Positions 19,860 to 31,559 are shown, counted from the first letter of the stretch. The stretch is DNA of 64,000 nucleotides from Panorpa germanica (GCA_963678705.1 OY783214.1:2046001-2110000); one strand, 5' to 3'. A program made the numbers and translations. Notes: generated by a model from the sequence alone, not told the origin.

Positions 19860-22440
19860 TCCTATGGATCGTCACAAAGTTACTCCCCAGCGAGTTCGCT
19901 TAGGAACCAGGCCGAATCGTCTGTTCTTGCTACTGGAACAACAACAATAGGGAATGATAACCCATTCAGAAAAAATAATAAAATGAATAGGACACCACCC
20001 AAACAAAATCCATCTCGAAACGAGAAAACAAAGAAGATACAGGATTCGCAACAATTGCTTGCAAACAATAACCCTCAATCACAATAAGCCGAGACTGAAA
20101 TAACAGTAAGTCGGCTCCAAACAGAAAATGAAAGAAGTCTATTGCGCAGTCTACAAGTGGCTTTAAACGCCAATACAGACATGCAGGGAAAAACTGACTT
20201 GCTTGTAAAAAGAATTTCTTATATAGAATAAGTAATAAACACTTCTGATACAAAGAAGACTCAAGAAAATCCTACGGAAACTAATTACAAAAAAGAAGAA
20301 GAAGAACTGACCAGAAAAACAGAATGGATAGTTCAGAAAAACAACACCAGGAAGTAAAGCGAAAAGCAAATACTTCGCCTAATGTGTCACCGCAACAGTC
20401 ATCACCTAGGACAACCATCATTAGTACACCTATTAAAAGAAAACCGCATGCGCCTCCTACGATAACGGGCGAAATGTGTAACTACGATAGTATTTATATT
20501 ATATTGAGAAAGAAAAAGTGACATTCACAGCAAGAGTGCTAAATAATGGAGAAACTAAATTCAATGTACCTAAGAAAAGGCAATACAAGCTCTTACTCAG
20601 GTATTGGACAATATGAAACTAAAATGGTTTACTTATAAACATAACAGACGCGTCCAATAAGAGTGATAGCAGGCAGACTACACTCTGATTGTGCAGCACA
20701 ATCTATTATAAATGATCTCAAAGAGAAAAAATCGGACGTAATAGATGCTCTAAATGTACTACAGAGAAACACAAAGAAACCTTCACCACTTCACCATTCT
20801 TTATGCTCACATTTGACAATAAAGAAGACATAAAGACAATACTAAACGTTGTAGAAATTCTGGGGATGAGAATTAGAATGTAAACAATAAGATAATCAAC
20901 ACTAGTAGTTCAGTGTAAACGATGCCAAAGATTTGGACACACACATAAATTCGGCAACAGACAACCAAAAAGTATAAGATGTGCGGGTGCTCATCTGACA
21001 GCACAATGTAGAAAAGAGAAAGACGAACTACCAAAATGCATTAACTGCAACGAAAATCATCCCGCAAGTTATAGAGGATGCATTGTGGCAGTGGAAATAC
21101 GGAATAGATGAGGTACAAGAACGCACTTGTTTAAAGCTGAGTTACGCTTAAAATATGTACCTTATTACTGAAAGTCGCCGAAGTAATTATGCTTGCTAAA
21201 CCAGGAAAAATGCCAAACAAGAAAGCATCATACAGACAAATTTCGTTGCTTCCAATTAACGGTAAACTATGTAAAAAGTTACTACTAAAACGTTTAAAAC
21301 TGATAATAGACAGATAACAACTAATTCCAAATCATCAAGTTGGATTTTAAAGTAAACATTCTATCATCGATCAGGTACATCTAATTACCAACGTTATAGA
21401 AAAAGTTCTTGAAGAAAAGAAAATATGTTGTACTGTATTCCTAGCTGTCTCTCAGGCGTTCGACAGAGTATGGCATAAAGGCCAAGAATACAAACTGAAC
21501 AAAATGTTACCTAGACAATATTGTGAACTACAGAGTCAGAGTCAAAGTAGAAGATCAATTCTCAAGTATTAAAAATATAAACGCTAAAGTTGCACAATTA
21601 AGTGTACTAGGCCCCATCCTGTACACACTATACACCAGTGACATTACAACAAACAGTGTCACTATAATGGCATCTTTTGCAGATGATACGGCTATAATGG
21701 CGATAGCTAATAATATGCCAGAAGCAACCAAAAAAGTGCAAGAAGCCATGAACAACGTAAATGCATGGTAAAGGAAATGGAGGATTGCAATAAACAAAAC
21801 GAAATCGGTGCATGTTAATTTTACTAACAGAAGGACAAATTACTTTCCGGTACTAATAAATGACTAAGTTATTCCGTATGCGAATACAGCAAAGTATCTA
21901 GGAATGATATTAGATGCCAAACTTCGTTGGAAGGCTCATGTAAGAAAATGTACTGGCTAATGGGACGCAAATCCACTTTATCCATACATAACAAGCTAAT
22001 GCTGTATAAGCAAATATTGAAATCAGTTTGGACATATGGAATACAGCTATAGAGCTGTACTAAGAAATGCAACATCATATGCATTCAGACTTATGAAAAT
22101 AAAATTATGAGGATCGTAGTAAATGCACCTTGGTATGTCCGCAATGGCAATATACTTAGGGATCTCAAAGTAACTAAAGAAGCTAATTAAATTACAAAAA
22201 TTGCAAGAAAGAACGAGCAATGTCTCCAACACCATGTCAACGTGGAAGCGTTTCACCTGCTGCACACAGATGGACTGACAAGAAGATTAAAGAGAACTAA
22301 GCCATTTGAGCTAGTATGATGACCGACAGAAGAAGAGTATCAACAATAGTTAATACTATGACTTCAAAAATATTACCATTATTAAAATTAACTAGAAAAA
22401 ATGTTATTAAATAGTTTATATAAACTAGTTATAACAATAT
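19860..22440 (+). mobile_element. Jockey-type LINE, near full-length order but decayed
   Basis: ORF1-like coding from about 19870 includes three consecutive CCHC-type knuckles at about 20914-21080 (C-K-R-C-Q-R-F-G-H-T; R-C-A-G-A-H-L-T-A-Q-C; C-I-N-C-N-E-N-H-P). ORF2 RT remains run from about 21180. They include A-K-P-G-K, V-G-F and A-F-D-R-V-W-H blocks in changing frames, then an open piece at 21523-21771 with Q-L-S-V-L-G-P-I-L-Y and F-A-D-D-T-A-I-M, which is the catalytic F-A-D-D box. The C-terminal jockey tail follows to about 22340. Many stops and shifts are present. No endonuclease region was recognised, so an internal deletion of ORF2's 5' part is likely. Confidence 0.75.
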
Positions 22441-22486
22441 AATAGGTATAATCAAAAAAAATTAAAAAAATTACCACAAAAACTAC

Positions 22487-22610
22487 CAGCGTGATGACAA
22501 ACATTAAACAACCGTACAGCCTCTGTTGCACCAAATGCAGCTTTCTCTATATCTGCTTTTATCTTCAATCTGTGGTTAATATCAACCTTTAAAAAGAATC
22601 TCTCAGTAAC
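22487..22610 (-). CDS. ABCA-like transporter, exon e (TMD1-NBD1 linker and NBD1 start)
   Basis: Acceptor TTATTTTAG precedes 22610 and donor GTAGTT follows 22487. The 124-bp exon enters in phase 0, as the end of exon d requires, and leaves one base, as exon f requires. It encodes 41 residues ending A-F-G-A-T-E-A-V-R-L-F-N-V-C-H-H-A. This corresponds to the family's linker and first NBD strand (G-[IV]-x-[IV]-x-N-L-x-K). It was found by searching for an exon of the required phase in the 17-kb intron, and its end joins exon f so that the first NBD strand and the N-L-S-L block keep normal spacing. The N-terminal half is poorly conserved, as the linker is in this family. Confidence 0.75.
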
Positions 22611-23899
22611 CTAAAATAAGTAAAATACATTTCTTAGAAACCTAGAGTAAACATATTCAAAATAATAAGTATAATAAATAAATCAATAATTCAAATAAAT
22701 ATAAGTGAAGTTAATAACCTAAAATAACAAATTAAAAAAATTAAAACTATGTATTGCACATTTGCTATAATTGCGAAAAAAGAATTAACCTCAGTAGCGG
22801 CGCGAATTTGGACAAGCAAGGCTTTGCAAAAGAGCTCAATTTTGAAGTTAAATATATGGAAGATTTCTTTATATGGTCATTTATAGAAAGTGGAGAGAAT
22901 TAATAAAAACGAGCAAGACAGATTGCTATGACTAAAATTTACCAATTTTACTTCAATAGCGGTGGTAAATAGGGAGACTGAGATTATATCGCAAATATAT
23001 GAAAATTAAAATGTAAGTTTACGGTGAAACATTAGTTATGTAAATTAATTGCTGTAATTTTAAATTAGAAGTGCTTGAGCGAGAAGGAAGGCGAAGTTGC
23101 AGAGAGATTAAATTCAAAGTGCAAGAACGGGAACGATAAGAGCCGGAGTGGTAAGAAGCAGAGGCGCTTAAGTTAAGGATGATGAGCAATAAGACGCTGG
23201 GCACTATTAAAAACAGATAATAATTAGATTTACAGTATAATGAGTTAAAATTAATTATAACAAGGTAAAGGTAAAGGCACCTTATCGAACAACTGTTTAA
23301 AAATAATATTCTTATAAGGATCAAATTCAGTATGTAGGTATTTAGTAAAGTATTAATTATAAAAATAATTGTTAGGAGATTGGTACGCATGGGGCGTAAC
23401 TGCATGATTATTTAATTATAACACTGGAGCATGGCGAGAGAATTTGCTCTAAGAACCGACGATGTTTAGGGAAAGAGCATTACAGGGCTGCTGAGCATGT
23501 GCCGTGGTGCCGATGTGTAGCGGATGTACAGAGGTATTAAATTGAAAGTGCGGAAATGATAGAGCTTATATTCTGTGATTAGTGGCGCTCACGGGCGGGG
23601 CACTGGACATTGTTAAACATTTCAAAAGGATTCCACTAGCAAAATGACAATTTAAAAATAAAGATTTAAGATGAAAAGATTAAATATTTAAAGTTAAAGA
23701 AAGGTAGATTCAGTTTTACAAAATATAATATTTTAAAATTTAATAGTTACAAAAATAAAAGAAATAGAGCTTCTTTTGTCCAAGTTAAAAATATAAATAT
23801 CTCCATGTTGACCTTTGTTGAAAAAAAGGAGCATTCCTTTTTTTTTAAAGAAAATAATTTTAAGTTTTAAAAATAAGGTTAACCTTTTGTAAACCTTTT
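22611..23899. other. Intron with unassigned repeats
   Basis: Contains a CAGTAGCGGCGCGAATTTG motif at about 22795 shared with other sites in the window. The rest is AT-rich. A minus-strand 128-codon open frame at 23019-23405 is leucine/serine-rich low complexity and is not believed to be a gene. Confidence 0.4.
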
Positions 23900-24330
23900 G
23901 CTTAAAATTTAAAGTACGTGTGGAACAAAGAACATTTTAAAAAGATCCCACACGTAAAACAAAAGAAGAGATAGTTCTTTGTCTTAGGAGGAAAGTATAG
24001 AGATGTTTAAGGTAGACCTTTTCGAAAAGATACCACCAATCAGAAACAGAGAACTGACCCATAGGCTAGTTGTACAAGTATAAAAGCGAAAGCAAAATAG
24101 TGGATCGGGGAGTTGGAACCAGAAATTGATAAGAGTAACATGAGGAGTTAGTAAAAAGAATTAGAAAGAGTAATATCGAGAGTTAAATATTAGATTTAAA
24201 TAGTAACGTTGGTTTAAAGTAAAGAAGGTTTTTAATAAATAGTGCAAATTGCGTATTGAATTAATGTTATATTGAAGTTTGACATTTAAGTGACTGTAGA
24301 ATATTATTATTATTTATTATACTAATTGTG
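23900..24330 (+). repeat. Possible solo LTR fragment
   Basis: A TATA-like GTATAAAAGCG at about 24079 lies in a context with an inverted pair near 23920-23955 (CGTGTGG and CCACACG) and AATAAA-like signals downstream (about 24233). No matching second copy occurs in the window, so the LTR call is weak. Confidence 0.25.
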
Positions 24331-24429
24331 TGCCTTTCGGCTTTACAATCTACATTATAATATTTCTTAATGCATTACATATAAATTCAAACTTAAAACT
24401 AAACTTAAACTATTCTAGACTATTACTAC

Positions 24430-24940
24430 TTCGAACAGTACGTTCTGTTTCTTCTTTTCTTGATCCTCTCTTTATGTCTCCTACTCCTTCCTTATTCTGA
24501 CCGTTTCCTGCTTCTTCTTCCTTATTGCCTCTATCTTCATCTATCACCTCTTGCCTTCATTGTCTCCACTCGACAAACCCTCTATTATTATTTTTACTAT
24601 CCTTCCTGCCGTCTCTCTTTGTTTTCACTTCTCCACTTATCTCTATTACAGAAATAAACCCCCTATCTTTCCTATTTCCTCTTGACTCTCTTTCTTTACT
24701 ATTTCTGCTTGACTCTCTTCCTTTACTATTTTATTATTGTCTCTATCTTCGTCATCCACCTCTTGTCCTTATCTCCTCTCCGCAAATATTCTATTATTCT
24801 GAACTGAAGTTTAACTGTTTCTTCGCTACTTCTCTCTTTCTCCTGCTTCTTTTTACTGCCTCTTTTAGTACTGCCTCTCTCTTCATGTTCCCTATGCAAC
24901 CCAGCTACAAGCTTATTTATCGTGCTAGACGCTAAATTAA
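24430..24940. repeat. Pyrimidine-rich (plus strand) low-complexity tract
   Basis: Long CT-rich sequence with imperfect repeats of CTTCTTCTTCC and TTTACTATTTC types. In composition it matches the Lys/Glu-rich 3' tails of the second LINE family on the minus strand, and may be a decayed copy. The open frames here are compositional. Confidence 0.45.
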
Positions 24941-24974
24941 GGTGAAAAACACTTAGAAAAGAAAAAGGGAGAAC

Positions 24975-25420
24975 TAAACATAAAATACTGGAATATGCAT
25001 TAGCTAATTGGACGACGTTCTGAACTAAACATTGAAAACAAGCTGCTTATATATAAATAAGTGTTAAAGCCTGTGTTGTTTTATGGAGTGCAACTCTAGT
25101 GTTGCACTAAGAAATCGAAAATTAAATAAATACAAACGTTCCAAAATAAAGTTCTGCGACGAATAGTTAATGCACAGTGGTATATCTGCAATGACGAGAT
25201 GCATAGACCCCTGAAGATTAACACAGTCGGAGAAGAAATCAAAACTATAGCAGCAATGCACGAATTGAGACTTCGTAACCAAGAAAACATCGTCGTGACG
25301 CAAATGTTACTTGATACTAATGATGTTTGAAAACTACCCAGGACTAAACCCTCGGACCTAATAATCTAATCATTTAGAATTGTTCATTGGAGCAATATCT
25401 CCCACACCTTGTAATCATAG
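24975..25420 (+). mobile_element. Jockey-type LINE, C-terminal ORF2 and 3' end
   Basis: The frame reads L-I-G-R-R-S-E-L-N-I-E-N-K-L-L-I-Y-K, then F-Q-N-K-V-L-R-R-I-V-N-A-Q-W-Y and T-K-P-S-D-L at the C-terminus. The 3' untranslated end (25365-25415: ATTGGAGCAATATCTCCCAC) is repeated at about 28364. 5'-truncated with a few stops. Confidence 0.75.
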
Positions 25421-25539
25421 TCCATGCTACTTTATTTCTTTTTTCGTTTATCTTACATCTTATTCTATTTACTCGCTTTTGATTAAGTTTTTCATTTCAA
25501 CCGTTAGAAAACGGGGCATTTTCTACATTAAAAATTATT

Positions 25540-27800
25540 GATATAGATTTTTCATTTAAAAATGTTTTGAATTCTTTTGAGTTAATTCCCGGATATTGAT
25601 CGGTGAGAAGCATTCCAATTGTATCAAAATCAGTTACATTATTGATCAGTTTACCAAAATCATTAGCACTTTGTGTTTTAGAGGTAACAATATAGGCATA
25701 TCATGTAAAGTGATCCATTAGAAGGTGTAAATATCTTTTCGTCGATCGTGATCCTCCAAAACCTCCAATCGTGTCTATCGAGGCTATTTCAAAAGGTTTT
25801 GTGGCGGGATCTAAATGTGACATTAGACCATATTTATTCAGTCCTCTCATTTTATTTTGTATACATATCATACAACTTTTACAATCTCTTTAAATATTTA
25901 CTTATTTGTTTTCATGTGTTTTACACCTAGATAGCACATGTTTTCTTGTATATTTTATAAGTTCTTCACTTAAATCTTATGATAAAATAATTTTATCTGG
26001 TTTTCCAGCATTTTGTAGTAAACATTGTATGTTGATAATATATTGATTTATTATTTTGTATGTTATTATTATTTACCTAATCTGTAACAATATCATACTC
26101 TTTTATTATATTTACAATTTTTAATTGTTTATCTGTATCATCATTTGCATCCAATAATGGGTTCCTACTTAAACTGTCAGCTTATATATTTTCTTATTTA
26201 GCGTGTTCTCTTACTGGACGTACTGTATTATTTTGTAATGTATAACCAAGATATTTCACTGTAACACTTCTTTATAGCTTCTAACAATTGTGTTAGATGT
26301 TTAATGTGCTCGGAAAAATTCTTAAAAAATAGTAGGATATCATATATGTAGTTTACTGCAGAATGATTAAACTTATACTTTCTTAAAAAGTTACATAGTA
26401 TCCTTTGAAAAATAGCTGGTGATATCTTTAAACATGTTGATATCAACATGTTAACATGACCATTGATAATGCCGTTCCTGCGTTACAAAGGCGGTTTTCT
26501 TTCTATCTTCAATTCTTAGCGGAATTGACCAGAAGGCTGTATTGATGTCTAGTGTTGTAAAATATGTTGAGTTTATTGTCTTAATCACTAGATTGTCTAT
26601 CAATGGAAGTGGTCAAGCTCAAAGTACCACAATTTTATTTAGATCTCTTTAGATCTTTTTCGTTGTCTTCCTTTCTGAAAGCCAAAGTCACCAGTACCGC
26701 TAAAGGACTATAAGATTTTTTTCAAGTACCTTTGCTACTTGTTCACCTGTTTCCATTTTATCTTCAACTGAACATCTATTAGGCCATTTATTACAATATT
26801 TGTCCATGAGTAGATCTATACGTTCTTCGTATTCTCTGATCGTGCCAATGTCATATTTGTCTTTTGCAAAGATTGATTTATAAGTGTTTATAGGTTTGTG
26901 TATTTCTGACTTTTGTTGAATATTTAAATTGATCATATTTATTTTGAAATCTTCTTCCTTTATGTGTCCATTAAAATTTATTGCATGTGAATTTGTTGCA
27001 AATTTCACCTCCTTAGAAGTGTTTTTTTATCATCACCCTCTTTCACAGGACATATTGGTTCTTTTATTTGAATTTTTTTTTTGCTTTTGAGTTATTTTCA
27101 TATTTTCATCTTGATCCAATCTAAATTTCTTTAGGATATCCAGTGCAATTAGGAAACCATATTTAAATTCTTCTTCATCAATTATACAAACATATCAAAA
27201 AGTTTAATTTTAATAGTTGTCAAATTAAATGAATTTTTAACAAATTTTCACAATTAACTTTGATTTAATTATCACTTTTAGAATCATTCTCTTTAACTCC
27301 TTTCAGTTTTATTAATTTGGAATTAATTACTGAAATATTTGAGCCATATATATTGAGAATATATATGCTTCATGTTTCTAATTGTGCATTTAATAATGGT
27401 TTTACTTTAATTTATGGTGTTATTATTCGTTTTTTTTATTATTATACATGAGTTTAACATCTATCACTAAAACGTTTACAGTTTTTTAATATATTTTTTT
27501 ATGATTGTATTTTTCTGTCTATTTGAACCAGCATTTATTTCAGGATGGAACCGAATACATTTATTTAAATTTTTACAATTTTTACATGGTTTCGCTTTAT
27601 CAGACTTTCTTTTACCATCATAGGTATTTCATTTATTTTTGCTGAAGTTGTTTTCCTTGGCTGCATATTTATGTTTTCCAATTTCATTGTAGAGGCCTGC
27701 GGTAGATTTTACAGTTTCTCTATTAATTTTGTTCATAGTCGGGTAATCCCATTACAATAATATTTATCATTGTTTGGGTGTCGATATGCTTGTTGATCTC
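25540..27800 (-). pseudogene. Gypsy-like LTR retrotransposon, degraded gag-pol
   Basis: Read on the minus strand in order: a knuckle-like C-K-N-C-x-x-L-N-K-C near 27590; a pre-RT segment at 27008-26700 (S-I-F-A-K-D-K-Y-D-I-G-T and E-Q-V-A-K-V-L-E-K-N-L-I); RT at 26449-26228 (S-P-A-I-F-Q-R-I-L and V-N-Y-I-Y-D-I-L-L-F, where the catalytic box Y-x-D-D is Y-I-Y-D); and integrase core at about 25800-25560 (I-D-T-I-G-G-F-G-G-S-R-S-T-K and L-T-D-Q-Y-P-G). Stops and shifts throughout. No LTRs were identified at either side. Confidence 0.7.
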
Positions 27801-28249
27801 TATTAAGAGTGTTTGTTTTTTGTGGCATAATCCAGTAACGATCCAGTAATTGATATTTAAGTGAAAATGCATATCTCACTTATGACCAACCCTTATTGTC
27901 ATATGTTTCACAAAAGTTGTCCTTCCATACTGCCCATTGGGAGTTCACTGTCAATTTTATCAGCTGCATAAAAACTGAAACAGTACTAAACTCAGCTCAA
28001 ACCACACACCTGTTATCTTGACAGTAACAGAAAAAAGTACCACCTAGGCTAACTGGTTTTAATACAAATTGAGAAGGATTCTGGAAGTTTCTTGAAAATC
28101 TTATAAATATAAACAATCTTATATTCTATAATCTTTTAAATCCAAACAACTGGAAAATGAAGTAAAGCTCTTTACTACTAAATATACAGCAAGAACTTAA
28201 GGTAAACTAGGGAAAAATAACATATTATTCTCTGCGGAAAGCAACAAAA
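27801..28249. other. Intron, no assignable feature
   Basis: AT-rich sequence with no recognised element. It may include flanks of the gypsy remnant. Confidence 0.35.
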
Positions 28250-28420
28250 GGTATCAACAGACCGGTGACGCAACCACCACCTGTTAGGATAGTTTTTAAT
28301 GAGTTCAAAGACTTCGGAGGACTAAGCCTTTGGAGCTAGTAATTTAAAATTATGTAAAATTATTCATTGGAGCAGTCTTTGCCACACCGGGTAATTATAG
28401 GAATGTAAGCCACTAGATAA
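28250..28420 (+). mobile_element. Jockey-type LINE 3' end
   Basis: Contains ATTCATTGGAGCAGTCTTTG and a CCACACC-GGTAAT segment matching the 3' end at 25385-25420. Only about 150 bp of the element are recognisable. Confidence 0.55.
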
Positions 28421-28913
28421 TTATATCTACAGTATTATTGTAGTATTAAAAAAAAAGAAAAAAGTATCAACATTCTTCTATACCAATCTAGGCACTGCTT
28501 TTCTAGGAGACGATTTAATATCTCAATTTTCTCTTTATTCTGCAGAATCTTAAATTTTCCACAATCACTCTTACATTCACTAATTTATTGGTTAGCATTT
28601 GATGTTTTATTTGAAAAATTTTCTGTCAAAAACCTTTCTTCTCGGATTCTCGGTTGTTTACCGCAAGGCAATCAACTGACAAAAGCCGTGTTTCCTGTTA
28701 GACAAGCGCCCGGCAAAAGCAATGACTAAAATCCTCTCGGCACAAGGTACCCTCATATTCCCCGAAAAGACTAAATCGCTATATTAAAAGACGCAATACC
28801 AATTTCAACAACCAATCAGAATAAAAATAGTGTGACGATAAATCGGGAGTAGATGTTGCCAGCTATAAATCCGTTTTATCGTTACAATTTATCAATCTAT
28901 ATCTTATATCATA
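28421..28913. other. Intron, no assignable feature
   Basis: Includes a locally GC-richer patch at about 28660-28790 that may be LTR or gene-derived. No family was recognised. Confidence 0.35.
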
Positions 28914-28915
28914 TA

Positions 28916-29279
28916 CAGGGTGTCCCAGAAGTCAACGTCAAGTCGGAAGTGGGTCATAGGCCAAGTAATAACTGTTATCAGAAAAATATTTAAAAAAATC
29001 TAATTTGAATATTTTAAAAGTTATTGGTATTGACAAAAAGTGACAATTTCTTTCTAGCTGGAGCAGTTGGCTTTACGTTTTAGGCAAGAGCTTACAGAAG
29101 GTTATTAAAACTTACAGAGCTTATTCAGGATCACAAAACAATAATTTCTTTTTAAAAAAAGTTAAGATTTGTAGCAACATTAGTGAAAAGATCGTCACAG
29201 GGTGCAGATTTTCTCGATTTTCTTTTAAATGCCAATAATTTTTCTCTTCCAGCTTGACGTCGACTTATGAGACACCCTG
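28916..29279. mobile_element. MITE with ~27-bp terminal inverted repeats, TA target
   Basis: The left end CAGGGTGTCCCAGAAGTCAA and the right end, read in reverse complement as CAGGGTGTCTCATAAGTCGA, are inverted repeats extending to ..CGTCAAG with a few mismatches. TA dinucleotides flank both ends (28914-28915, 29280-29281). It is 364 bp with no coding capacity. Size, ends and TA duplication fit a non-autonomous DNA transposon of the Tc1/mariner-like class. The class is an inference. Confidence 0.85.
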
Positions 29280-29284
29280 TATAA

Positions 29285-30215
29285 TATTATATTATTTTAT
29301 TTTAATATTTTTGCCGTTTGGCACTACGTCCTTGTGCCCTAACTCATTTATTTACATATCATTGTGTTTAATTCAATTTTGATCCTTATTATATGTAAAC
29401 ATTCTCACTCCTACCAAAAGAAAAAAAAGTTATCCATATAAAAATAAAAGCAAAACTGCTACTGCTACTGCTTTGTTCCTTCTGCTACTCTTCCTTTTGT
29501 TTCTACTTTACCTTCCCATTCCTTCAGTTTCCTCGTTCTTTTTCTCTATCTTCGCCATCCACCTCTTCCTTTCACTGCTTCCCTTTAATACCTGCCCAAT
29601 ATTCTTTCGCTCATTACCTCCTTCTCATATGAAAACTTAATGTGTTCTAATGTTTCTATTTCCGTTTCGCACACCCTGCACATCTTTACTTATCTTAGCT
29701 CCTCTTCCACACTTGTACCTTCTTCTCTCTCGCCATTTCATTCCTGTCATAATATTCTTTTCTCTTTTTCGGAACTCCTCCCCACCCTTCTTGCTACTCT
29801 CCACCCTAATTGTTTTCGTCTTCACCTTTCGCCTTCAGCGTTACTCATTTTCTTCTCGAACTTGATTAATCTCCTTCCTACTTCTATTCTTATCTTGTCC
29901 CTCTTTAATTCCTCCATTATCATGTATCCCGGCTTGCACCTCTCCAACCCTAGTACCCATTCAATACAACCCTTCTGGATTCTTTCTAATTTCTCTGGCT
30001 CCTTGTACCCCCATATTTCTGTTCCGTATATCATCACACTCGTTATTAGTCTATCAAACATCAATATTTTCTTTTGCATATCCGCACCAAACACATCTAA
30101 TCATAATCTCAACTCCCTTCCATTGCTAAATCCACCTTCTTCACTATCTCCCTTATCTGCGCCTCTTCTCCATTGGTTTTTATTATATCAAAAAAAAATT
30201 TATATTTTAGCATAA
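29285..30215 (-). mobile_element. Second LINE family, 3' part, minus strand (copy 2)
   Basis: The minus-strand frame from 30094 reads M-F-G-A-D-M-Q-K-K-I-L-M-F-D-R-L-I, then Y-G-T-E-I-W-G and I-E-W-V-L-G-L-E. It is followed by a Lys/Arg-rich region to about 29640. The 3' end at 29295-29420 matches copy 1 (16890-17015). It begins directly beside the MITE. Confidence 0.75.
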
Positions 30216-30404
30216 GTGCACCTTGACAAATTTTTTTTTTATTTTTTTTAATTCTCATATTGTTTCAGCAATCTGCCTAAGTAGGCCATAAGCTTCTTAC
30301 ATGATTAATTAATTAAGACATGTAAGAGAAACATTCCAGTGAATGCCCTCTTGTTTTTATATACAATAAATTAGTATAATATATCATACATTGTACACTA
30401 TTCC
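30216..30404 (-). repeat. 3' UTR and A-rich tail of the following jockey ORF
   Basis: On the minus strand this is downstream of the stop at 30405 and ends in a long A-run (T-run on plus at 30226-30250). This is the expected 3' end of a LINE transcript. Confidence 0.5.
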
Positions 30405-31547
30405 CTATCGCGGACCTAAAGTTAGGTCTATTTGTTGATATCGCCTTAATCTGCGGGGTTCCCTGTTGTCACACACGTTCAGTTGATTCGCCAACGCATT
30501 GGGATGGTTGATTAATCTATCACTATATTTTGTGCTGGATAGGTATATTTCATCTTTGATGGATGCTATTGGGATGTCTTTCTGGATGACTTCGTTAGTG
30601 ACGTAGTATGGTGCATCTACAATGAGTCGTAGTACTTTGTTTTGAAATCGCTGGATTATGGCTATATTGGAGTTGCATGCAGTGCCCCAAAGCTGAATTC
30701 TGTAAGTCCAGATGGGTTTCAGAATGGTTTTATATATAAGTACTTTGTTGTCCAGAGAGAGTTTTGACTTTCGACCAATTATCCAATACATTTTCCTGAT
30801 TTTAAGACCAAGCTGCTTACGCTTTGTAAAAATGTGCTTTTGTGACATATAGGCCAAGAAAGATGGCTTAGTTCCTCTACTGCGTATTTCCTCGTATACA
30901 GTAATAATCACCGGAGAGTGATCTGATGACAAATATAAACAGGATTCCGCTTTACACTTTTTCGGGTCAACACCTTTAGTGATACAAAAATCGATCACAT
31001 CCGGAACTTTTTTTACGTCAGAAGGCCAGTAAGTTCGTTCGTAAGTTGAAATTGATCTTAGATTTTTAGCACTCATTGCTTTTACTAGTTCTTTACCCTT
31101 GGTATTAGTTATTCTCAAGCCCCATGTTGGGTGCTTGGCGTTATAGTCACCCCCTGTCAGAAATTTGTTACCCAGTGTTTCATAAAAGGTCACGTAGTGT
31201 TCCTTCTTGTTGTTGTGTTTTGGTGGACAATAAATTGGTGAGATTGTTACTGGGCTAACTTCATTTTCAATAGTAATACTGGTGGCCTGTAAATAATCCA
31301 TTGCAAACTTCTCTCTTTCATGATGTGCAATACTATCTTTTATAATTATTGCAGTTCCACCATGTGCCTTACCATCCGGATGTCTAGTGTGGTATATTTT
31401 ATATTTTGGAATACTAATGTAGTGCCATTCAGTGAAGTGGGTCTCTGATACCATCATGATATCTATGTCTTGGTCAATTAAAAAAGTTATACAGGTATCT
31501 ATTTTGTTTGTATCCAAGAACATATTTAAGAAATTATAGTTTTTCAT
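30405..31547 (-). CDS. Jockey ORF2 derivative: endonuclease fused to C-terminal tail, RT deleted (380 aa)
   Basis: One uninterrupted frame. Residues ~25-240 are an exonuclease-endonuclease-phosphatase (APE-type) endonuclease: M-V-S-E-T-H-F with the metal-binding Glu, G-G-D-Y-N-A-K-H-P-T-W-G, and L-S-S-D-H-S-P-V-I with the catalytic Asp-His. Directly after P-S-F-L-A the frame jumps to the post-RT tail (I-G-R-K-S-K-L-S...Y-K-T-I-L-K-P-I-W-T-Y, Q-R-F-Q-N-K-V-L-R, I-N-H-P-N-A-L). The whole polymerase (several hundred residues, with F-x-D-D) is missing, but the frame is kept. The N-terminus is also slightly short compared with the family's I-x-W-N-A-N-G start. It could encode an endonuclease-only protein, or simply be a young deletion. 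Confidence 0.8.
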   Translation of the reverse strand: MKNYNFLNMFLDTNKIDTCITFLIDQDIDIMMVSETHFTEWHYISIPKYKIYHTRHPDGKAHGGTAIIIKDSIAHHEREKFAMDYLQATSITIENEVSPVTISPIYCPPKHNNKKEHYVTFYETLGNKFLTGGDYNAKHPTWGLRITNTKGKELVKAMSAKNLRSISTYERTYWPSDVKKVPDVIDFCITKGVDPKKCKAESCLYLSSDHSPVIITVYEEIRSRGTKPSFLAYMSQKHIFTKRKQLGLKIRKMYWIIGRKSKLSLDNKVLIYKTILKPIWTYRIQLWGTACNSNIAIIQRFQNKVLRLIVDAPYYVTNEVIQKDIPIASIKDEIYLSSTKYSDRLINHPNALANQLNVCDNREPRRLRRYQQIDLTLGPR

Positions 31548-31559
31548 CTCTATATATTT

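Noticed and set aside
23019..23405. 128-codon minus-strand frame
   Set aside because: Leu/Ser/Asn-rich low complexity, no domain, no splice or promoter context.
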